Shown here: positions 16,311-24,567 of the stretch, one piece after another
How the letters are laid out: every line of letters starts with the position of its first letter
How positions within the stretch are numbered: position 1 is the stretch's first letter
DNA from: Sulfurovum riftiae
Lineage (GTDB): Bacteria; Campylobacterota; Campylobacteria; Campylobacterales; Sulfurovaceae
Length of the DNA stretch: 64,000 bases
Direction of reading: 5' to 3'
Assembly: GCF_001595645.1 (NCBI RefSeq)
Contig: NZ_LNKT01000012.1
Span: 124,001-188,000, forward strand
Program-made: the position numbers and the translations under genes
The notes under the pieces: generated by a model
Database searches by the model: none
What the model was told of the DNA's origin: nothing
Seen by the model: the letters and a program-made list of their open reading frames with translations, nothing else

Positions 16311-17231
16311 ATGGAAAAAGCCAAATATATCTGGATGGACGGAGAACTCACCTCATGGGATGATGCAAAAGTACATGTTCTCACACATACCCTGCACTAC
16401 GGAAACGGTGCCATAGAGGGAACGAAAGCCTATAAGACAGTTGACGGAAGATGTGCGATCTTCAAGCTGAACGAACACACACAAAGATTGCTCAATTCGG
16501 CGAAAATGACCCTGATGGACGTCCCTTATACACTTGAAGAACTCAATGCCGCACAGGTCAAACTGCTGCAGGAGAATGAACTCTTCGAAGGTGCCTACAT
16601 CAGACCGCTTGTCTACCTCGGTTACGGTGTTATGGGACTTTACCATAAAGATGCACCGGTCAACGTTTCCATCTCCGCATGGAAATGGGGAGCATATCTT
16701 GGCGAAGAGGGTCTGAGAAAAGGTATCCGCCTAAAGATCTCTTCAATGACGAGAACACCCAACACTTCGGGTATGGGAAAAGCCAAAGCGGTTGCCAACT
16801 ACCTCAACTCACAGATGGCAAAATTTGAAGCAGTCGAAGCGGGCTACGATGAAGCACTGCTCAGAGATGACCAGGGGTATATCGCTGAAGCATCAGGAGC
16901 CTGTTTCTTCATGGTAAGGGACGGAAAACTCATCTCTCCACCAAGTGACAACACTCTGGAGTCCATTACACAGCAGACGGTCATCGACCTTGCTACGGAC
17001 ATGGGTATCGAAGTGGTACGCAGACGTGTCACAAGAGAAGAGATCTATATTGCAGATGAAGCCTTCCTTACAGGAACGGCTGCAGAGGTCACTCCTATCC
17101 GTGAAGTCGATGCACGTGTCATCGGATGCGGGTCACGCGGGCCTATTACCGAGAAGCTGCAGACAGCTTACTTCGACGTGGTTGCAGGAAAAAATCCTGA
17201 CTACATCCAACACTTAACCTATATCAACTAG
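16311..17231 (+). CDS. ilvE: Branched-chain amino acid aminotransferase
   Basis: I start this 306-residue class IV PLP aminotransferase at ATG 16311 (MEKAKYIWMDGEL). The N-terminal signature HVLTHTLHYGNGAIEGTKAY is followed by YIRPLVYLGYG and the PLP lysine in GKAKAVANYLNSQMAK; the class IV tail EAFLTGTAAEVTPIRE is complete. It makes or degrades Leu, Ile and Val from their 2-oxo acids and glutamate. A TAGATAAAAT-like -10 lies near 16252. The stop codon coincides with the start of a REP-like palindrome. D-amino acid aminotransferase is the main alternative, but the residues match IlvE better. Confidence 0.93.
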   Translation: MEKAKYIWMDGELTSWDDAKVHVLTHTLHYGNGAIEGTKAYKTVDGRCAIFKLNEHTQRLLNSAKMTLMDVPYTLEELNAAQVKLLQENELFEGAYIRPLVYLGYGVMGLYHKDAPVNVSISAWKWGAYLGEEGLRKGIRLKISSMTRTPNTSGMGKAKAVANYLNSQMAKFEAVEAGYDEALLRDDQGYIAEASGACFFMVRDGKLISPPSDNTLESITQQTVIDLATDMGIEVVRRRVTREEIYIADEAFLTGTAAEVTPIREVDARVIGCGSRGPITEKLQTAYFDVVAGKNPDYIQHLTYIN

Positions 17232-17323
17232 CTTCGGCAGGCTCGGCTACCGGCTGACTGCCTACCATCAATTATAAATATCGACAGTATAGAACCCTAC
17301 CCGGTTCCTGAGCCTGTCGAAGG
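17231..17323. repeat. REP-like palindromic pair (TTCGACAGGCTCAG family)
   Basis: GCTTCGGCAGGCTCGG begins at the last base of the ilvE stop codon (17231), and an inverted partner, CCTGAGCCTGTCGAAGG, ends at 17323, just before the next gene's ribosome binding site. The two arms flank about 60 bp. The same unit is seen at 27411-27476 and, inside a coding frame, at 63001-63053. No transposase of the RAYT type is found in this window. Confidence 0.7.
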
Positions 17324-17335
17324 AAAAGGAAAACC

Positions 17336-18427
17336 ATGCCAGCAGACATGAACGATTATTTTAAAAAGAAAAAGCCCAGTAACAACAGCGGCAGCAACCA
17401 GAACAACAGTGGCGGCGGAAACTTCCAAAACCCTATGGGAAACATGGGTAAAGGGGCACCATGGATCTTCATACTCCTTGCGATTGCATTCGGACTCTTT
17501 GCCCTGAAACCTTTTACCATCATCAACTCCGGTGAAGTAGGCATCAAGATCAATACCGGTAAATTTGAAGATACACCCCTGCAGCCGGGACTTCACTTCT
17601 TCATTCCGGTACTCCAGAAGATCGTTCCGGTCAATACACGTATCAGACTCATCACCTACTCTGATGTCACGACAGGTGCACTGGGTGACGGCTACAGAAA
17701 CTACGAAGGTGGTCTCAAGCGCAATCCGGCGATCACCGTTCTGGACAGACGCGGTCTGACCGTTAACATCGACCTGGCTGTCCAGTACCGCCTGCGTGCC
17801 GAGACAGCACCGAAGACCATTGAAAAATGGGGTACGAGCTGGGAAGAGAAGATCATCAACTCCAAAGTGCGTGAAGTGGTGCGTGATGTCGTAGGACAGT
17901 ACACGGCAGAGCAGCTCCCCGAGATGCGTAACGAGATCGCTGCAGCGATCGAAACGAAGATCAAGCAGAGTGTTCAGGAACTTCCGGAGAAGCCGGTCAT
18001 CCTTACTTCTGTGGAGCTGAGGACCATCAATCTGCCTACAAAGATCAAAGAGCAGATCGAACGTGTACAGATCGCCAAACAGGAAGTGACCATCGCCGAG
18101 CAGATGAAAGAGAAAGCGAAGCAGGAAGCACAGCGTAAAGCAGAGATCGCACGTGGTGAAGCGGAAAAAAACCGTATTGAGGCACAGGGTGAAGCGGACA
18201 AGATACGTATCGAGGCGGAAGAGCAGGCAAAAGCCAACAAGCTCATCTCCAGCTCACTCACCAACGAACTCCTGCAGCTTGAGCAGATCAAGACTCAGGG
18301 GAAGTTCAACGATGCCCTCAAGGTCAACAAAGATGCACAGATCTTCCTCACCCCCGGTGGTGCGGTACCGAACATCTGGGTGGATGCCAAAGGCAAAGAG
18401 CAGAAGACCATTTCTGCAGAACAATAA
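17336..18427 (+). CDS. SPFH/prohibitin-family membrane protein (HflK-like)
   Basis: The 363-residue protein starts with a polar tail rich in Asn, Gly and Ser, then one transmembrane helix (about 43-60, WIFILLAIAFGLFAL). An SPFH/band 7 domain follows (NSGEVGIKINTGKFEDTPLQPGLHF onward to ELRTINLPTKIKEQIERVQ). A long charged coiled coil follows (about 235-310, EKAKQEAQRKAEIARGE), then a short C-terminal region. These proteins form large ring-like oligomers in the inner membrane and often regulate the FtsH protease. The order (anchor, SPFH, coil) matches HflK/prohibitin. It stands alone, without an HflC partner, as often seen in this phylum. AAGG lies six bases before the ATG. Confidence 0.87.
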   Translation: MPADMNDYFKKKKPSNNSGSNQNNSGGGNFQNPMGNMGKGAPWIFILLAIAFGLFALKPFTIINSGEVGIKINTGKFEDTPLQPGLHFFIPVLQKIVPVNTRIRLITYSDVTTGALGDGYRNYEGGLKRNPAITVLDRRGLTVNIDLAVQYRLRAETAPKTIEKWGTSWEEKIINSKVREVVRDVVGQYTAEQLPEMRNEIAAAIETKIKQSVQELPEKPVILTSVELRTINLPTKIKEQIERVQIAKQEVTIAEQMKEKAKQEAQRKAEIARGEAEKNRIEAQGEADKIRIEAEEQAKANKLISSSLTNELLQLEQIKTQGKFNDALKVNKDAQIFLTPGGAVPNIWVDAKGKEQKTISAEQ

Positions 18428-18434
18428 ATTCAGT

Positions 18435-18528
18435 GAAGAGTGAAGAGTGAAGAGTGAAGAGTTGATGTAGGTTTTTCTAATGAAAAGCCTCTATTTTTCT
18501 CAACGCTCAACGCTCAACGCCCAACGCT
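18435..18528. repeat. Two heptanucleotide tandem arrays between the SPFH gene and hisIE
   Basis: GAAGAGT is repeated four times at 18435-18462, and CAACGCT four times (third copy CAACGCC) at 18501-18528. Both have a period of exactly 7 bp. Arrays with the same period and related units recur at 27079-27134, 38366-38393, 38461-38488 and 47885-47912. The short spacer between them holds no gene. Confidence 0.85.
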
Positions 18529-18549
18529 GATAATTTCGGAGAAATTATC

Positions 18550-19215
18550 ATGACCATAGACTGGAACAAAAATCCCCTCATCCCTGCCATTGCACAGGAT
18601 GCACAGACCAATGATGTCCTGATGCTTGCATACATGAATGAAGAAGCCTACAACCTCACTCTCTCAACCGGCTATGCACACTACTTCAGCCGAAGCAAAC
18701 AGCGTATCTGGAAGAAAGGGGAGAGTTCCGGCCACACCCAGGAGGTTAAAGACGTACTTCTGGACTGCGATGCCGATACTGTTATACTTAAAATAAAACA
18801 GAACGGTGTCGCCTGCCATACTGGCCGAAGAAGCTGTTTCTTCACTTCGGTACTCCAGGACAAGGTCATTCTTGACAAAGAAGTCGATACCGATGCCATC
18901 TACGGTGTCGTAGATACACTCTACCACACCATTCTGGAACGAAAGAGTGCCCCGGAAGAACAGAAGTCCTGGACCAAAAAACTGCTGGACGACAAAGCCC
19001 TGATGCTCAGCAAGATCCGTGAAGAAGCCGACGAAGTCTGTGTCGCTATCGATGAAGAGAGCGACGAACAGGTCATCTACGAAGCAGCCGATCTCCTCTA
19101 CCACACCCTGGTAGGCCTGGGCTACAGAGAGATCTCCCCGGACAGAGTCAAACAGGAACTCGCACGCCGTTTCGGTATGAGCGGGATTACAGAGAAAGAA
19201 GCAAGAAGTAAATAA
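18550..19215 (+). CDS. hisIE: Bifunctional phosphoribosyl-AMP cyclohydrolase / phosphoribosyl-ATP pyrophosphatase
   Basis: A 221-residue fusion catalysing steps 2 and 3 of histidine synthesis. The HisI part (about 1-110) carries GESSGHTQEVKDVLLDCDADT and QNGVACHTGRRSCFF, with the Zn and Mg ligands. The HisE part (about 125-215) has the MazG-like pattern KIREEADEVCVAIDEE and YEAADLLYHTLVGL. Residue order and length match other HisIE fusions. GGAG lies nine bases before ATG 18550. No other his gene is adjacent, so the pathway is dispersed in this genome. Confidence 0.95.
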   Translation: MTIDWNKNPLIPAIAQDAQTNDVLMLAYMNEEAYNLTLSTGYAHYFSRSKQRIWKKGESSGHTQEVKDVLLDCDADTVILKIKQNGVACHTGRRSCFFTSVLQDKVILDKEVDTDAIYGVVDTLYHTILERKSAPEEQKSWTKKLLDDKALMLSKIREEADEVCVAIDEESDEQVIYEAADLLYHTLVGLGYREISPDRVKQELARRFGMSGITEKEARSK

Positions 19216-19231
19216 TTATTGGTGTTTTTCT

Positions 19232-19575
19232 GGTTACCACGTTGCACGTGGTAACCCATACTTCAGCCTTGCATTAGAGTAAAGCTGATTCATCCTGCAA
19301 TAGAAATTCTCATAGGCATCCCCACGCGCAGCATGGGAACGAGAAGAAGAGAACCGTTCCAAATAATCACACGAAGTGTGCTTTGTCGTGGCGAACGCCC
19401 TTGAAAGCGAAGCGATTCGAGAGCCACGACGACTTTTGCTTACTTTTCTAGAAAAGTAAGAGGAAGAACAACGCCACAGTTAAAGCAATGGGGAAATTAA
19501 ATCAAACAAAGAAAAGTTTTTAGAAAATATTAAATTGAAGTATGTATTCCCACGCAAAGCATGGGAACAAGATTA
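19232..19575. repeat. Repeat-filled gap: hairpins plus copy A of a dispersed element of about 195 bp
   Basis: The 385 bp between hisIE and purF hold no gene. A perfect hairpin with 11 bp arms (GGTTACCACGT / ACGTGGTAACC) lies at 19232-19256. Variants of CCCACGC-N-GCATGGGAAC occur at about 19310-19332 and 19550-19571. About 19360-19571 matches 27210-27405: CACGAAGTGTG, a GTCGTGG...CCACGAC stem, a hairpin at TTACTTTTCTAGAAAAGTAA, then CCACAGTTAAA and ATTGAAGTATG. There is no coding frame or terminal transposase; a non-autonomous element or structured RNA is possible. Confidence 0.7.
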
Positions 19576-19600
19576 ACTTGATTCAGGATCCCTTTGAAGA

Positions 19601-20971
19601 TCAACACCCTCCAGCACACCCCGGACTCTCGGCATTCCCACCGGCAAAATAATTCCCGTCAAAACTGACCAAAGAGTAAGTTCTCTCTTTCCCAAGAGAC
19701 TCTTTCAATCCCTCGATGGAGAGGAAGCCAAGCGAATCTGCTCCCATATTCTCAGCGATCTCTTCAGGAGTGAACCTCGTAGAGATCAGCTCCTGCTTCG
19801 TCGGGGTATCGATACCGTATCGGCACGGATACTTGATCTCGGGTGCTGCAATACGCATATGCACCTCTTTGGCACCTGCCTCTTTGAGCATTCTGACGAT
19901 CTGTTTGGAGGTCGTACCGCGCACCAGAGAATCATCGATGATCGCCACGCGTTTACCCTGTATCAAATGTTTGATGGGAGAGAGCTTCATCTTCACTTTG
20001 AGGTCACGGATCTCCTGTGTCGGCTCAATGAATGTTCTGCCCACATAGTGATTTCTCACGATACCCATTTCAAAAGGTACGCCAAGTCCGTCGGCATAAC
20101 CTCTGGCGGCCGCCACACCGGAGTCAGGTACAGGGAGTACCAGGTCGATGTCAGCTGGTGTCTCCTTGGCAAGTCTTCTGCCCATTTCAAGACGCATCTC
20201 ATAGACATTCTTCCCGTCTATGATGGAGTCAGGTCTTGCAAAATAGATATATTCGAATGCACAGGGGTGGTAGTCAGGCTCGAAGATCTGCTCGGAAAGA
20301 GGCTCTTTGCCCTCTTCGAATATCAGCATCTCACCAGGGTTCACATCACGTACGAATTCCGCACCTACAAGCTCGAAAGCACAGGTTTCTGAAGCCACTA
20401 TCCAGCCGCCGTCTTTGAGTTTGCCAAGACTGAGCGGTCGAATACCGAAACGGTCACGGATCACGAACATCTTTGAACGGCTCTGGATCGCGAGACAGTA
20501 CGCACCCTCGATCTTGGTCAGCATATCTTTGATACGGTCTACCAGTGCATCTTTCTGTGACTTCGCGATCAGGTGGATGATGTTTTCCGTATCCATATCT
20601 GTCTGAAAGATCGCACCTCTGTCGATAAGTTCATTTCTTACTTCATGCTTGTTGACAAGGTTTCCATTGTGTACGACGGAGATCTCACCCAGTTTGTATT
20701 TGGCGAATACAGGCTGTGAATCGCCGGCAGATTCACTGCCCGCCGTAGAGTAACGGTTATGGCCTACAGCGCACCCGCCTTCCAGACTGTCAAGTGTATC
20801 CTGGGAAAAGACATCTGCAACCATGCCACGTTTCTTATAGATGAAGATACGCTCGCCGTTGGCTGTAGAGATACCGGTAGCCTCCTGCCCGCGATGCTGC
20901 ATCGCAAAGAGAGAATAGTACGCTACCGTAGAAGCTTTTTTTGCACCGAATACACCGACAATTGCACACAT
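19601..20971 (-). CDS. purF: Amidophosphoribosyltransferase
   Basis: The 456-residue enzyme catalyses the first step of purine synthesis (PRPP plus glutamine to phosphoribosylamine). It begins MCAIVGVFG, so the nucleophilic Cys2 is exposed by Met removal and there is no propeptide. The Ntn glutaminase domain shows GHNRYSTAGS and VVHNGNLVN. The C-terminal type I phosphoribosyltransferase domain has the PRPP loop VAIIDDSLVRGTTSKQ. The C-terminal tail is Cys-containing (ESPGCAGGC). The ATG lies one base after the dapB stop, so it is coupled to dapB in the trxB-dapB-purF run. Confidence 0.96.
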   Translation of the reverse strand: MCAIVGVFGAKKASTVAYYSLFAMQHRGQEATGISTANGERIFIYKKRGMVADVFSQDTLDSLEGGCAVGHNRYSTAGSESAGDSQPVFAKYKLGEISVVHNGNLVNKHEVRNELIDRGAIFQTDMDTENIIHLIAKSQKDALVDRIKDMLTKIEGAYCLAIQSRSKMFVIRDRFGIRPLSLGKLKDGGWIVASETCAFELVGAEFVRDVNPGEMLIFEEGKEPLSEQIFEPDYHPCAFEYIYFARPDSIIDGKNVYEMRLEMGRRLAKETPADIDLVLPVPDSGVAAARGYADGLGVPFEMGIVRNHYVGRTFIEPTQEIRDLKVKMKLSPIKHLIQGKRVAIIDDSLVRGTTSKQIVRMLKEAGAKEVHMRIAAPEIKYPCRYGIDTPTKQELISTRFTPEEIAENMGADSLGFLSIEGLKESLGKERTYSLVSFDGNYFAGGNAESPGCAGGC

Positions 20972-20972
20972 A

Positions 20973-21740
20973 TTATATTCCTAAACAATCATTGATCGAA
21001 TAAAGACCGCTCTTCTGGTCTACCAGCCATTTTGCCGCACGGATGGCACCTTTGGAGAAGGTCTCTCTGCTGGTTGCCGTATGGTTGAGTTCAAGGAACT
21101 CCCCGTCATTGTAGAAACCGACCGTATGGCGCCCGACAATGTCACCGCCGCGTAGAGCCATCACAGCGATCTCATCTTTGGTTCTTGCACCGATCTGTCC
21201 GTCACGCCCGGAGACACGTACCGTATCCAGGTCCAGTCCGCGCCCTTTGGCTGCAAATTCACCCAGGGTCAAAGCTGTACCGCTTGGTGCATCGACCTTG
21301 TGTCTGTGGTGCTGTTCGACGATCTCTATATCGAAATCCTTCAGCGTCGCAGATACCTGTTCCACCAACTGTTTGAGCAATGCGATCCCCGCAGACATAT
21401 TGGAAGAATAGAGCACAGGCATCTCTTTGGCAGCTTCTGTCATAAGATTCTGTTGATGTGCCGTAAAGCCCGTGGTCGCGATGACCAGTGCCGTAGGGTT
21501 CTTCAATGCCTCTTCGCACAGTTCCTGTGTTGCGACAGGAGCAGAGAAATCGATGATCACATCACACACTTTAAGCAGTTCGCTCATAGAATTGGTAATG
21601 AGTACCTCTGCAGGTACATCCACTGTCAGCTCATCGAATACATGCAGCCCGGCCAGTTCAAGCCCCTCTTCTTCCAGCACATTCTTGATCAGATGTGCAC
21701 CCATTCTTCCTGTACTGCCGACGATTCCTACTTTTGTCAT
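20973..21740 (-). CDS. dapB: 4-hydroxy-tetrahydrodipicolinate reductase
   Basis: The 255-residue protein of the lysine/diaminopimelate pathway has an N-terminal NAD(P)H Rossmann motif VGIVGSTGRMGAHL. The substrate-binding signature EIVEQHHRHKVDAPSGTAL contains the catalytic His pair and Lys, and RGGDIVGRHTVGFY is also typical. Length is normal for the family. It lies 11 bp after trxB and directly before purF, so the three genes probably share a transcript. DAP is needed for peptidoglycan in this Gram-negative host. Confidence 0.96.
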   Translation of the reverse strand: MTKVGIVGSTGRMGAHLIKNVLEEEGLELAGLHVFDELTVDVPAEVLITNSMSELLKVCDVIIDFSAPVATQELCEEALKNPTALVIATTGFTAHQQNLMTEAAKEMPVLYSSNMSAGIALLKQLVEQVSATLKDFDIEIVEQHHRHKVDAPSGTALTLGEFAAKGRGLDLDTVRVSGRDGQIGARTKDEIAVMALRGGDIVGRHTVGFYNDGEFLELNHTATSRETFSKGAIRAAKWLVDQKSGLYSINDCLGI

Positions 21741-21750
21741 TGTGTTATCC

Positions 21751-22692
21751 TTATGCCTGTTCTTGAATATATGAGATTACCTGCAGTGCCGCCGTTGCAC
21801 CGTCACCTGCTGCAACCACCACCTGTTTTGGTGCTTCTATACGCAGGTCACCTGCCGCAAAGAGTCCCTCGACCGATGTCCGCATGCTCAGGTCGACTTT
21901 CACCTGACCCCAGTCGTTCATCTCACAGATGAACTCTCCGTTCTCATCTTTGAGTACACTATTGTTGACATCATGTCCTACAAAAACGAAGAGTCCCGGT
22001 GTCTCCAATATCTGTGTTTCATCTGTTTTGACATTCTTCACTCTTACCGAACTGACCCCCATGGCATCTCCGAGCACCTCGTCAACCACCGAGTCAAGCA
22101 CCAAATGGATGTTCTCTTTTTTCTTCACTCTCTCAATGGTCGAAGGTGCTGCCCTGAAGGTGTCACGTCTGTGTACCAGATAGACATCGGAGACGATATT
22201 GGAGAGATAATAGGCCTCTTCTAGTGCTGTGTCTCCGCCACCAAGAACGGTGACAGGTTTGCCTTTATAAAAGAAACCGTCACAGGTCGCACAGGTACTT
22301 ACACCACGTCCGAAAAATTCATCTTCGCCCTTGAAACCTGCTCTTTTGGGTACAGACCCTGTACAGACGATCACCGTTTTGGCTTCTACAGCCTCTCCGC
22401 CTTCAAGTGTTACGGTAAAATGTTCATCTGTCTTGGCGACACGCTCCACCTTTTTCATTTCATGTTTGAGACCGAAGTGGAAACACTGTTTCTGCCAAGT
22501 ATCCATAAAGTCCATGCCTGTTTTGTCATGTTCAAAAAATCCGGGGTAGTTCTCTATCTCCGAACTCTGTGTGATCTGCCCGCCGGGCATACCCGTTTCG
22601 AACATCGTCACATTCTTCAATCCGCCTCTGGTCGCATAAAGTCCTGCGGTCAAGCCTGCCGGTCCACCACCGATAATTGCACAATCTAACAT
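21751..22692 (-). CDS. trxB: Thioredoxin reductase
   Basis: A 313-residue flavoprotein with the FAD motif [21 protein letters not shown] at the N-terminus. A central NADPH domain ([16 protein letters not shown]) contains the redox pair CATCDG (near residue 135). The FAD tail is [23 protein letters not shown]. It passes electrons from NADPH to thioredoxin in the cytosol. Its likely substrate TrxA is encoded just upstream, separated by about 210 bp of repeat-containing sequence. It leads the trxB-dapB-purF run. Confidence 0.95.
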   Translation of the reverse strand: MLDCAIIGGGPAGLTAGLYATRGGLKNVTMFETGMPGGQITQSSEIENYPGFFEHDKTGMDFMDTWQKQCFHFGLKHEMKKVERVAKTDEHFTVTLEGGEAVEAKTVIVCTGSVPKRAGFKGEDEFFGRGVSTCATCDGFFYKGKPVTVLGGGDTALEEAYYLSNIVSDVYLVHRRDTFRAAPSTIERVKKKENIHLVLDSVVDEVLGDAMGVSSVRVKNVKTDETQILETPGLFVFVGHDVNNSVLKDENGEFICEMNDWGQVKVDLSMRTSVEGLFAAGDLRIEAPKQVVVAAGDGATAALQVISYIQEQA

Positions 22693-22803
22693 TTTGGATC
22701 CTTGAAAAAAGTAAAATTTTTAAACAAATAATTACGGGAATTATACACTTTAAATACTTGGTTAATAATTTTTGGAAAGGGTATTTGAATTTTTTAAAAC
22801 CCC

Positions 22804-22892
22804 ACGTCATCCTGAACTCGATTCAGGATCTCTTTGGGTTTCAAAATAATTTTGAAGTTTTAGGGGATTCTGAAACAAGTTCAGAATGACGT
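22804..22892. repeat. Palindromic repeat between trxA and trxB
   Basis: ACGTCATCCTGAAC at 22804-22817 pairs with GTTCAGAATGACGT at 22879-22892. Each arm is itself a small hairpin (CCTGAACTCGATTCAGG). It lies just downstream of trxA on the minus strand, where it could end that transcript, but there is no clear U-run. A related CAGGATC word occurs near 19585. Confidence 0.6.
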
Positions 22893-22904
22893 AAGTTGTA
22901 CAAC

Positions 22905-23222
22905 TTACAGTTGTGCGTTGATTTTTTCTGCAAATGCATCTTTAGAAGCTGCACCTACCATCTGGTCTACCACTTCACCATCTTTGAAGAAAAGGATCGC
23001 CGGGATAGATCTGATACCATATTTAACAGCAAGTTCCTGCTGCTCGTCTGTGTTCACTTTTGCGATAGTCGCTTTACCTTCGAACTCTTCTGCAAGTTCT
23101 TCAACAACCGGAGCGATCATTCTACAAGGTCCGCACCATGGAGCCCAAAAGTCTACCATTGTTACACCTTCAGCTACTGTTGCTTCGAAATTTTCGCTTG
23201 TCAATTCTACATATTTTGCCAT
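22905..23222 (-). CDS. trxA: Thioredoxin
   Basis: The 105-residue protein is of standard thioredoxin length, with the active site FWAPWCGPCRM (Cys near 31 and 34), the buried Asp in TMVDFWAP, the cis-Pro loop IRSIPAILFF and the C-terminal helix. It is a cytosolic disulfide reductant recycled by TrxB, encoded downstream. GGAA lies before ATG 23222 and an AT-rich promoter region is upstream. Nothing unusual is seen. Confidence 0.96.
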   Translation of the reverse strand: MAKYVELTSENFEATVAEGVTMVDFWAPWCGPCRMIAPVVEELAEEFEGKATIAKVNTDEQQELAVKYGIRSIPAILFFKDGEVVDQMVGAASKDAFAEKINAQL

Positions 23223-23341
23223 ATTTAATTCCTTATATTTGGTTTTGATTTAAAAATTATATCTTAAATTCATTAATGAGTTATAGCTTATATTTATTAT
23301 TTTGTCAACTTTTTTAACAAAATTACACAAGGGAACACTTT

Positions 23342-24124
23342 TCAGTTCAGAGGGACCTCTGCAAACTCCGAAGAGCGTGTTCCTTCTATGGCTTTGTTAC
23401 TGCATCCTTTGACCGTATAGACGAATGATATCTTCGGTTCATCCGTACTGTTTTTGTTGGCTCTGTGCAGTAGTTTGCAGTGAAAAAGGACCACATCCCC
23501 TTTCTGCAGCGGATAACTCACTTTTTGTGCAATGATCTCACGATTCTCTTCGAGTGCATCGGAGAAATACTCTTTTTCGTCGAACTGTGAAACAGAGAAA
23601 TGCATTTTGTGGCTTCCAGGAATGAACTCCAACACCCCATTGGCGGCAGTCTCTTCATCCAGGGCAAGCCAGACAGAGACCAGATTGTCATTCTCAAAAT
23701 GCCAGTATCGGAAATCCTGATGCCAGGAGGTCTCGGTGGAAGTATGCGGCATCTTCGTCATAATCGAGTTGTGATGCGAAATGGTAATGGTGGGATTCTC
23801 TCCCAGTATCTGCTTGAGTACCGGACGTATCTTTTCATTTTCCATCCATCGTTTAAAGACGATATCACGATGATAGACCTGACGGAGACGGCGTACGGTC
23901 ACCTGCCCTTCCAGCAAATGGGCTTTCCCGTCGGAGATGAGCTTCCGCTCCTCTTTTGTCTTACCGACATACTCCATTTCTGTCTCAATAGGCGGTACTT
24001 TGTGTTTGAGATGTGCAGCAGCTATATCTTTGATGGTATCGCAAAGCTCATGGTCTGCAAATTGCGGCAAGAGCAGAAAACCGTTCGTCTCAAAACTTTG
24101 AAGCTGTTTCTCTGTCAGTATCAT
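23342..24124 (-). CDS. Phytanoyl-CoA dioxygenase (PhyH) family oxygenase
   Basis: A 260-residue 2-oxoglutarate/Fe(II)-dependent oxygenase by motif. The iron triad is visible as HQD in TSWHQDFRYWHFEND (about residues 135-137) and the distal His in VVLFHCKLLHRANKNS. ANGVLEFIPGSHKMHF is a strong family signature. Where many members use Arg to hold 2-oxoglutarate, here a Lys follows (DEPKISFVYTV), so co-substrate binding may differ. The substrate cannot be deduced. It stands between trxA and yraN with no pathway partner. Confidence 0.85.
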   Translation of the reverse strand: MILTEKQLQSFETNGFLLLPQFADHELCDTIKDIAAAHLKHKVPPIETEMEYVGKTKEERKLISDGKAHLLEGQVTVRRLRQVYHRDIVFKRWMENEKIRPVLKQILGENPTITISHHNSIMTKMPHTSTETSWHQDFRYWHFENDNLVSVWLALDEETAANGVLEFIPGSHKMHFSVSQFDEKEYFSDALEENREIIAQKVSYPLQKGDVVLFHCKLLHRANKNSTDEPKISFVYTVKGCSNKAIEGTRSSEFAEVPLN

Positions 24125-24155
24125 AAATCAATCTTTTCATCAGTATTAGGAGTGA

Positions 24156-24497
24156 TTATAGCGTAACATTCTCAATAAATTCAACCTCATCCTGCCGTAC
24201 AATGAGCGCATCGATACTGAATGCCATATCGAGTTTTTTGCTTTTCATATAGTAGTGTGCGGAGTTGATGACTTTTCGGAGTTTTTCGGGAGTAAGATTA
24301 TAGACCGGGTCAAAGTCCGCCTTTCCTGCTTTTACCTCGATGAAATGAAGGACATCCCCCTGCATGGCGATAATGTCTATCTCACCCAGTTTACGGGCAA
24401 AATAGTTTCGTTCGATAATGACAAAACCTTCCTGTTCGAGAAAAAGGGTAGCGAGATCTTCACTTTCATCACCAAAAAGCTTTGGAAGTTCACGCAT
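24156..24497 (-). CDS. YraN family (UPF0102) endonuclease-fold protein
   Basis: I start this 113-residue protein at ATG 24497 (MRELPKLFGDES); the longer frame to 24545 would translate a GTAGGGT palindrome and is rejected. The core has the Holliday-junction resolvase/PD-(D/E)XK pattern: GEDESEDLATLFLE at the N-terminus reduced here to GDESEDLATLF, FARKLGEIDIIAMQGD, and HFIEVKAGK. YraN proteins have no settled function, though a nuclease role in DNA processing is suspected. AAAGG precedes the ATG. It may be co-transcribed with fdhA, which lies upstream. Confidence 0.85.
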   Translation of the reverse strand: MRELPKLFGDESEDLATLFLEQEGFVIIERNYFARKLGEIDIIAMQGDVLHFIEVKAGKADFDPVYNLTPEKLRKVINSAHYYMKSKKLDMAFSIDALIVRQDEVEFIENVTL

Positions 24498-24524
24498 TGC
24501 ATAACCTTTTGATTTCAAATTTCT

Positions 24525-24550
24525 GTAGGGTGGGCAATTGCCCACCCTAC
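24525..24550. repeat. Perfect 26 bp palindrome of the GTAGGGT family
   Basis: Arms GTAGGGTGGGCAA and TTGCCCACCCTAC are perfectly complementary with no loop. It lies between the fdhA stop and the yraN start. There is no U-run after it on the minus strand. Related palindromes lie at 45346-45406, 46139-46160 and about 46996-47020, always abutting gene ends. Confidence 0.8.
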
Positions 24551-24567
24551 GATATTTTGTCCTGCCT

